Origin: Gavia stellata
Lineage: Eukaryota; Chordata; Aves; Gaviiformes; Gaviidae
Assembly: GCF_030936135.1 (NCBI RefSeq)
Contig: NC_082619.1
Span: 6,389,208 to 6,453,207, forward strand
Length of the DNA: 64,000 bases
Direction of reading: 5' to 3'
Both the position numbers and the translations under genes were made by a program. Of the stretch, positions 57,059 to 64,000 are shown one piece after another (the first letter of the stretch is position 1; the number at the start of each line of letters is the position of its first letter). The notes below the pieces were generated by a model. It saw only the letters and a program-made list of their open reading frames with translations. It was not told the DNA's origin and made no database searches.

Positions 57059-59448
57059 GTAAGGTGAGAGCATTCTTTCAAACACAGTTATGACAGTACT
57101 TAACATTTTTCTGTTATTACAGAATTGTTCAACTGTTGCTTTGAACTCTTGTAACCTCAGACTGCATACAGTGGAAAAATTCAGGATTTGCTCGCCTGAG
57201 CATGAGGCTGCAGTTCCAGCTGAGAGTGCTTATGCATCCTGTCTCATGTTAGGTTTGCTCTGCCTTAATTTTGCAGGGACTTTTCTGGATATTTGTTACA
57301 AGAGTTTTGCTGTCAGAGTAGAATTGATATTTCCCAGTGCTCTAAAATCTATTTGCTCGGGAAGACTGTTTTTAAAGCTAATACACTACAGTGGGAGCTC
57401 AGGTAGGATCTGGGCTGTAAGTTTTATCATAGGATCTCAGAATTTGAACCCTGATTTTCAAAATGCTCTGAAATTTGCTACTTAGTGAATTTGCCTGAAT
57501 AATTGAGGACCACAGTAATAGCAAGGGTGTTTCTTAGAGCAAATTTGGAGTAATTTTGATCAAGGGACTTGGCAGCTGCAGGCCCATCCAATCAGTAGCC
57601 AATTCTTACACTGAAATTTTTTTTTGCCACCATGGTAAGATTGTCTTGAAAGTTACTATTTTAGTTGCTGAGGTATTTAGGAAGGCAAAGGACAGGAATA
57701 CACCTAAGATGACTAGGTCATTTTACCCTTCTCAGATCAGTCTGATAAGGCTGAATTCATCTCCCTGGTGAGTTCTCTTTCCTCCAAGAATACCACAGTA
57801 AGTTGAATGAGCCACTTCACATACTTGCAGTCCTTCTCAAATGCAAAAGGTTGTAATGAGATGTCTCCTTCTGTGTTAATCTTTGTAATGAATTCCAGAG
57901 CCTGGTTCCCCTTCTCTGCCCTTGCCTTGCTAATTCCCTGCAGAACTTCTAGGAAACCTGCTGGTGATGTCCTTTTTCACTTTTTCCTTCCCAAGTTTTG
58001 CCCTTACGTAGTTTTATTTTGACCCATCCAGTCTCTCTTATAGTGGCTGCAGAAACTGTAGAAAAAAATTTTAGAAAGTACTCTTTCATTTCCATAGTGC
58101 AACTGCAACACAGCAAAACCACATTAAAAGTGTAATTAAGTCTAAAAGACAATTCTGTATTCCTGTAACACCTGCTTGGGGTATATCTCCTTTCATAGTC
58201 TTTCACCAGGTTTCCTTTAACAGATGACGTGTTGGTTCATAACATAAATACAAAATAAAAATGAATGCAAGAGCCCTCTACTGTACAGAATGCAGGCTTC
58301 TTTCACGATGAAATACTCAATAGTGAATCACGCAATTGTTGAAAAGCTATTGGCAAGCATTTGAGTTGAAGGCGGAAAAAAGACTTAATGTGTGCGGTAT
58401 TTTTTCCTCCCGTACTTTAAAGAAAAATACGTTTTCACAATGAAAGAACCTGTAACGAAAAGAAGAACTTATGTAGTCGTAAACTCATTTGATTCTTATT
58501 TTTCATTGCTCTACTTCTTGGCTGCTTTTTTGGTAGATTATTTCCTGCCCTGTGCCAGATGCTGTTTTTATTTCACAATGAAGTAATAGTCCTTTGTGAG
58601 TGATATCACAGTATTATACCACAGCCCTTATTGTGACTTCTCAAATTTAACGTACTGAAATACATTCTTTGTTGCTTGTTTGGGGACTTGTAGATCTAGG
58701 GTTTGATTGAAGTCAGTCTGTAACAAAGAAAAGAGAACAGAGGCCGGAGAACTTGGACAGTATGCAATTTGCAGAAAAACATGGAAACAAAAGAAGGGCA
58801 AAAAGGAAAAGTTTGAATATTTGATATATTCTCTCTCTTCTTGTATAGACAGAGGAAAAACTTGAAGTAAGACTTGCGTAATTAGTAGGTTTTCGGGTTT
58901 TGAGATGGTGTAGGTATTTAATTGCTGACCCTGCCATGGGATCTACCCGTGTGCTCGCGCTGGGCTGCGGCAGTCGATGCTGGATCAGCAGGTCGCATTG
59001 GCCAGTTGGGTTGGGGTCTGCTCCTATTTCACAGCACTGCGTGTGCTCCGGCTCTGCGCCCACGCGCTACAGCAAGTGCATCCAAATACAAATACTTTCT
59101 AGTTCTTCAACTAGATCACAGGGTGAGGCCCTTCTAAACGTAGGCTAGAAAGTTTGCAGTTCCCTTTTAGACACGTGATCTGTGGGTTTCCTATCATGAT
59201 GACACAGTTCCATCCTTTGCCTGTATAAGGTTTATTAAAACTGGTGTACGTGTTTGTGCCAGTGTCCATGTGTGTAGAAATGAATTCTTTTGAAGGGTTA
59301 TGTAAAGGTATATTTTCCAGAAGACAGAACAACTACAGGGAATCCACTTGAGTTACTTAAGGCCTGATCATGCAGGGAGTGGAGCACTCTGAATTTTAAA
59401 TGCAGGTAGAGCCCTTCGCATCCCCCAGGTCCCTGTAAGGTTGTAGGG

Positions 59449-59482
59449 GTGTGTCTGTGTGTGCACATGTATATGTATGTGT
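59449..59482 (+). repeat. GT/AT-rich dinucleotide tract
   Basis: Imperfect GTGT/ATGT alternation (GTGTGTCTGTGTGTGCACAT...). Simple low-complexity DNA in the intergenic region. Confidence 0.7.
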
Positions 59483-59538
59483 TTAAGCACAAATTGATCT
59501 AAGGACATAATTACATATGCTTATTTTTTTCCCCTTAG

Positions 59539-59596
59539 AGGTAAACTGGTAATTATGAAAAAGAAAGTGAGACAGAAGACATTCCTTTTGAAATTG
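59539..59596 (+). other. Candidate 58-base exon of an unannotated plus-strand transcript
   Basis: ATTTTTTTCCCCTTAG (acceptor) and ATTG|GTAAGTA (near-perfect donor) bracket 58 bases with one open frame (GKLVIMKKKVRQKTFLLKL). The splice signals are stronger than expected by chance, but no product is recognised. Confidence 0.3.
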
Positions 59597-62500
59597 GTAA
59601 GTAAATATTGGTTTAACATCTTTGCTAGGTTGACACTTTTTTGGAGAGCTTTTTAGCCTTTCCAGTCAACAAAGGAGCTGGCAAACAGGTCTGTCACCCA
59701 GCTATGTTTTCAGGAAGTATAGAAAAGGACTTGTTAGACTTTTTAACAGAAAAGAAGAAGATATTTCTAATACCTGATAGAATATTGATATATTTAAATG
59801 TGCTGATATATGAGATTTTAAAAAAATAGAAAATGTGGTCAAATTTTGCCCTCATTGTAGTCCACTGAGACTGCACCAGGTAATATGTTTAGGAAAAAAT
59901 TTAGCCAAAAGCAGTTTTGAGGGGAAGCTATTAAAATGCAGATAAATGAAGATGTCTGGCTGACCAGAAGAATCTGTATTCATGTGGCGAATGTTTCATT
60001 ACTCATACTCCAGTGCTTTCTGAAGTATATTTTTGTATCATCGTTTCCCATTTTAAATTCAGCTCTTAAATCCCAAAAGGGAATTAACTACCAGCCATTT
60101 GCATTTTAAAGGGAAAACTCAAACCTCAATAGAGTGCTCTACTTAAGACTCCTTTTATATAACTTGGCCAATGAGCTACATCTCAGTAGAGACCTTAGGG
60201 AGTCAACCAAATGACTGAGACAAGGCAGGAAAACCTAGGCTTGGAAGAAGCCTTGTAATTTGCTTCATAAAATGCAGAATATGCTGGTATCGGTGCGAAG
60301 CTCTCCTGCAAACTGGTGTTTTCATTCTTGCGGGGCAAAATGCCTTTATTGTTGAGGGGGGGAAAAAAGGACCTTCAACCTTTGGCAAACCGGGACGGCT
60401 AAAGCACAGGCTACTTTTGCTTCCTGTGTATGAGGGAAAAATCACAGTAAAAAAAAAGTTGTAAAATAAGAAGAGCAACTTTTAATTCAGCCCTTTGCAA
60501 GACATGGGGAATGACATGCGTTTTTTTTAAAACAAAGATCTCCCGGTGGCTGACTCATCTTCTGAGAAAATGTGATTCAGGAGAAGAATCCAGGGGGCTG
60601 TTCTCCCCCTCGGGCCATGGGTTTGCGGGTGGAAGTTGTAAGCGGTCCACTCCTTCCCTTGGAGACACCGGGATTCATCTTCTGCTCAGATGTCCCAGTT
60701 TCTTTCTGCTGTGTCTTGCTGTATGCCTTTATTCAACTGAAATAGATTTCAAATACATGTATGTATTTATTTCTTATCGCCAAGAGAACCTATATTCTGA
60801 CTCCTTGCTGCCTTAGGAGCTTGAAAGCTGCGAAAGTGCTGCTACTTCTCATTTTCTTGTGGTCCTCCAAAGAACTGTATGTTTCGAAGTTTATAAAAAC
60901 CCCTGTGCAGAATATGCAGCCACTCTCTTTGGTAAATAAATAGTACTAGAGAGCACTGTCTGTATTTGGGGCATTTAAAAAAAGTTGTAGAGCAAGGTCT
61001 ACAAATATGAATTCCTGCGCCTGGGAATTCCAAAATCCCACTCATTTCCCCTTAACTGCGTTGAAGACTAGGCTGCTCATCAGCACGGGACCCTTCTGTT
61101 CCTTCCCGAAGTGTTGGTCTGGTGACAGGCACTGGAGGGCAAAGCTGCAGGTCCTGCTCTTCCCTGGGATACCTTGTGCACAACTCCCTTGTCACCAGGG
61201 TGCGTGTTTCAAGAAATTAAAAAAAATAATCCTGTGTTGACATAAGAAGAATGACTGGGTGGTTGGGAGCCATGAGGCTTCTAATGATGATTGTAACAGG
61301 AAATGTATCTTAATATTTGTTTAAATAGAATGATGCAAACTGCAGCTGTCTATGCTGATATCAAATTAAAGTGAGTAAGGAGGGGATTTTTAGTGGAGTT
61401 ATTTTGCTTTTAAGTGCACCAGAAAAATAAGCACTTAAAAGTATCATGCAGCTGATGGAAAACAACAGTTCCCAGTAATAAAGCTTTGCAGTATCAGGCA
61501 TGACATGTCTCCTAGACATTTTAAAACTCCTTATTGTCTGTGTTCCTGTGTCATAAGTTACTTCCTAACACACCCTGTTGCTTGCAAACTGAGTAACTGC
61601 ACAAACAAGCGATGGGGGGGCAAATAAAAGGCGACTTCAGTGTGCCGTAAGAGAGCTTGTTAGCACAGGTTATTCCATAATGCCTGATCTAACAGGCACT
61701 GAATCAGACCTGATTGCAGAGGGAGGGGTGGATTTTTTGTTGTTGAATTGCACTTATCTTCAAAGCTGCTGGAAATGATTCTACGTTTATTCAGCAGGAC
61801 AAGTCCTGAGGTTTTTATATTCGATGTTGTTCATTGCTGTGCCATTTGTTAAGATGATTTGGCTTTTAATCCACCAATGAATACTGAATGAAGAATTCAA
61901 TCATGAATCACATCTCTTCTTTTGCTTGCCAGTAATACAAGCCATTTTTATTTCAAATTTCAGGTTTCTTTTACAGTATAGGACAAAAATAAATTATGAG
62001 TGGAAAGAAGTTAAAAATGTTCCTCTCGAGCAACTCTCCTGCATCAATGCTTAATCCTTCCATTATGTGTGATATCATTAATCATTCTACATTTGTGGGA
62101 CAAATTCAGATCTTAATATAAAAGCTGCAATAATACTGACTTATGTGGAACTGCAGCTAATTATAACATATTTGAATTTTCATCTTTCATGAAAGACCTC
62201 TATAAAATGAACAACCTTTCACACAGTTGAAATGAGACTGTCTGAGTGAGACTGGCAAGCAGACAAGGGGAGAGGAAAGAAATGTTGTACAAGGACAACA
62301 GGAGAAATCTCAGCATCATAATGAGCCGCTATCTGTGGAAAATATGCTGTTGGTGGTGGATTTTTTTTTAATTGTGAGGTTTTTTTCTCTTTAAGCTCTC
62401 ATGGCTTCTCTACCACAAACTGCACTGCTCAGCTTATTTAAGTTGGAATGGTTCGGTTGCCTTGATACATGAATGACTGATCCTGCCATCTTCAGAGGCT

Positions 62501-64000
62501 AAATAACATTTCTGTCTTCACAGGTTGACTAGAAGAGATAAAGATGATGGGATGCCTTCAGCCCATTGTAGGAAGATATTACGATGCAAGAGAGTGAGAA
62601 TTTACTAAATATTTTCTGCAATTCCTCTTCCCTCGGTGTCTTGACTACGCCTGTATTTGTAGACCTCTAGACCCCTGCCTTTTGAGTTCCATTTGTCAGG
62701 TTAAGTGTTTGCTACAGCTCTTTGCAGAAGCATCAGGCATTATTCCGCCTTGAGATCCTGCCAGTGCCCAAAGCCTCGGATCCATCTGGAGAGAAAAAAT
62801 GAGCAGCATAAATACCCAGTTTGTATATTCTGAAAACTGATGGTTAGCTAAAAAGGTGGTTAGGCTCTCTTCTATTTTTGCGTTTGGGATCCTAAATCTG
62901 AGCGTGGGCTTATTACTCTGAATTATATATTAGAGGTAATTTCCTTTCCTGGATAGTGAATCCTACAGGAATGCAAATCTATTCCAAAAAGGATTGCTTG
63001 TATCTTTCAGACGCTGCATTTGTCTTGGCTAGTCCTCCTCTTCGGACAAACACATCGTCCAGTTAAAGTCACCGTGATCATTGCTTTTGCCCCCCATCCA
63101 GAAAATGAGAGATCATAGACTTAGCACGTTTTCCGGATGCTGAGATTGATATGCAGAGCACTGAAGGAGCAGCAGCTTGCTTTAGCAGCCACGCTCTTGT
63201 TGTGGTAGCCTTAAGCAGCCTCGATTGATGTATTTTTAATTTTCCAATGCATTGCCTCCTTTTCTGTGCTGATGTGCTTTGGCAAAGCAGTAATATTTCT
63301 AAACCTAAAAGAAGGGGTTATTTTGAAGTTCGCAGTTATGGTAGAGTGAGTATGAATGTTACGATAGATTCCTTAACAGTCTTGTTACATGCTGTAGGCC
63401 AGGATCATGCTGGCTGAGATTAACATAGCGCAAACTGCTGTTTAAATCTCCCCGCAGAAAAATCTTGGAATACCTGCGTGAAATTGTTACGTGAAAGCCT
63501 GATTAGTGGCACTGTTTCAGGCACAGAACAGAGCAGTAGGAAAAAGGCCATCAAGAGTTAAGGATTCATTGACACAATAAAGGGTAGACTTTTCCTCCCT
63601 TCCCTGCCAAGCCCTTTTAAAGATGTCTGAGTAGAAACCGAAAAGCTTGTCGGCCACCACTACTGACTGTGTCACTTCCTTTTCACAGATTCCTGTGCTG
63701 TGTCTCTTCACGCCTGCAATTACTCCTTTTATCTCTGTTTTTAAGGTACGGCTCCGCTTGCAATGCATCTGTTCTTATTTATTCTCTGTCCTTTCACTTT
63801 TCTAAACTTCATTGTATTCCTATAGAAATCACCTTTCTTTTTCGAGACTCCTGTCTGCCTTGCATTATCTTCCAAGGCCTAGAAGGTCTCTGCATCTTTT
63901 CTGTTACCCTTTTTCTATGGAACTTCTTTATCCTCTGTGTATACCTTATATCTTAAGCCCAGTTTCTTCAGCCATTTCCTTCATTCATCTTACTGCTGCT

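Larger units (their letters stand above)
50303..64000. other. Intergenic region upstream of PRDM10
   Basis: Nearly 13.7 kb, mostly AT-rich, with no exon of a protein family I recognise on either strand. By synteny with human 11q24.3 the next gene should be APLP2, but none of its exons appear. It holds an old CR1 fragment (55036-55182), a GT/AT-rich tract (59449-59482), and plus-strand splice-signal patterns described separately. Several unclassified repeat-like blocks (for example 55440-55780) may be old transposons. Confidence 0.7.

Noticed and set aside
50303..64000. APLP2 first exon
   Set aside because: No CpG island or matching signal-peptide exon is visible; the gene probably starts beyond the window.

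Overview
This is vertebrate nuclear DNA, most likely from a bird. It has multi-exon genes with GT-AG introns, two CpG-island promoters, fossil CR1 and MIR-like repeats, avian-looking A/C-rich tracts, and no recent mammalian-type SINEs or intact transposons. A non-avian sauropsid cannot be excluded from the sequence alone. I see no bacterial, viral or intact mobile-element coding sequence.

Two protein genes are recognisable, both on the minus strand and in tandem, in the order known from human 11q24.3. At the left edge (1-2211) lie the first four coding-side exons of NFRKB (INO80G), truncated by the window start. They encode the N-terminus and the DEUBAD-type region that binds the deubiquitinase UCH37 within the INO80 remodeller. 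Its CpG-island promoter, with ETS-like and NRF1-like sites, is at about 2780-3290. Immediately upstream is the 3' end of PRDM10: a poly(A) signal at 3394-3399, then a 3' UTR of about 3.1 kb, then 22 coding exons from 6518 (stop) to 39680 (ATG). All exon phases join without a break and give 1195 residues. The order is an N-terminal region with an acidic tract, a PR/SET domain (about 240-365), one C2H2 finger, an AT-hook-like Arg/Gly segment, nine further C2H2 fingers, and a Gln/Thr-rich C-terminal activation-type tail.

PRDM10 intron 1 is about 9-10 kb and ends in a GC-rich promoter complex at 48.9-50.3 kb. This holds a minus-strand TATA box with three CCAAT boxes, a second promoter block with a good splice donor at 49850/49851, opposed YY1-type sites, a G-rich tract, and three regularly spaced CTCF-like motifs at the outer border.

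From 50.3 kb to the end the window is intergenic, in the interval expected to lead to APLP2, whose exons I do not see. It contains a CR1 fossil and plus-strand splice-signal patterns that could be exons of an unannotated noncoding RNA. NFRKB and PRDM10 are both nuclear chromatin or transcription factors; nothing in the sequence shows that they act together beyond their proximity.

The most unusual items are a GC-AG intron in PRDM10, the triple CTCF-like array, a TATA/CCAAT promoter inside a CpG island, a 40-residue in-frame exon that may be a cassette, an unexplained 69-codon reading frame with a good splice acceptor inside a PRDM10 intron, and a perfect-TIR palindromic MITE fossil. I did not find a novel multi-gene system.
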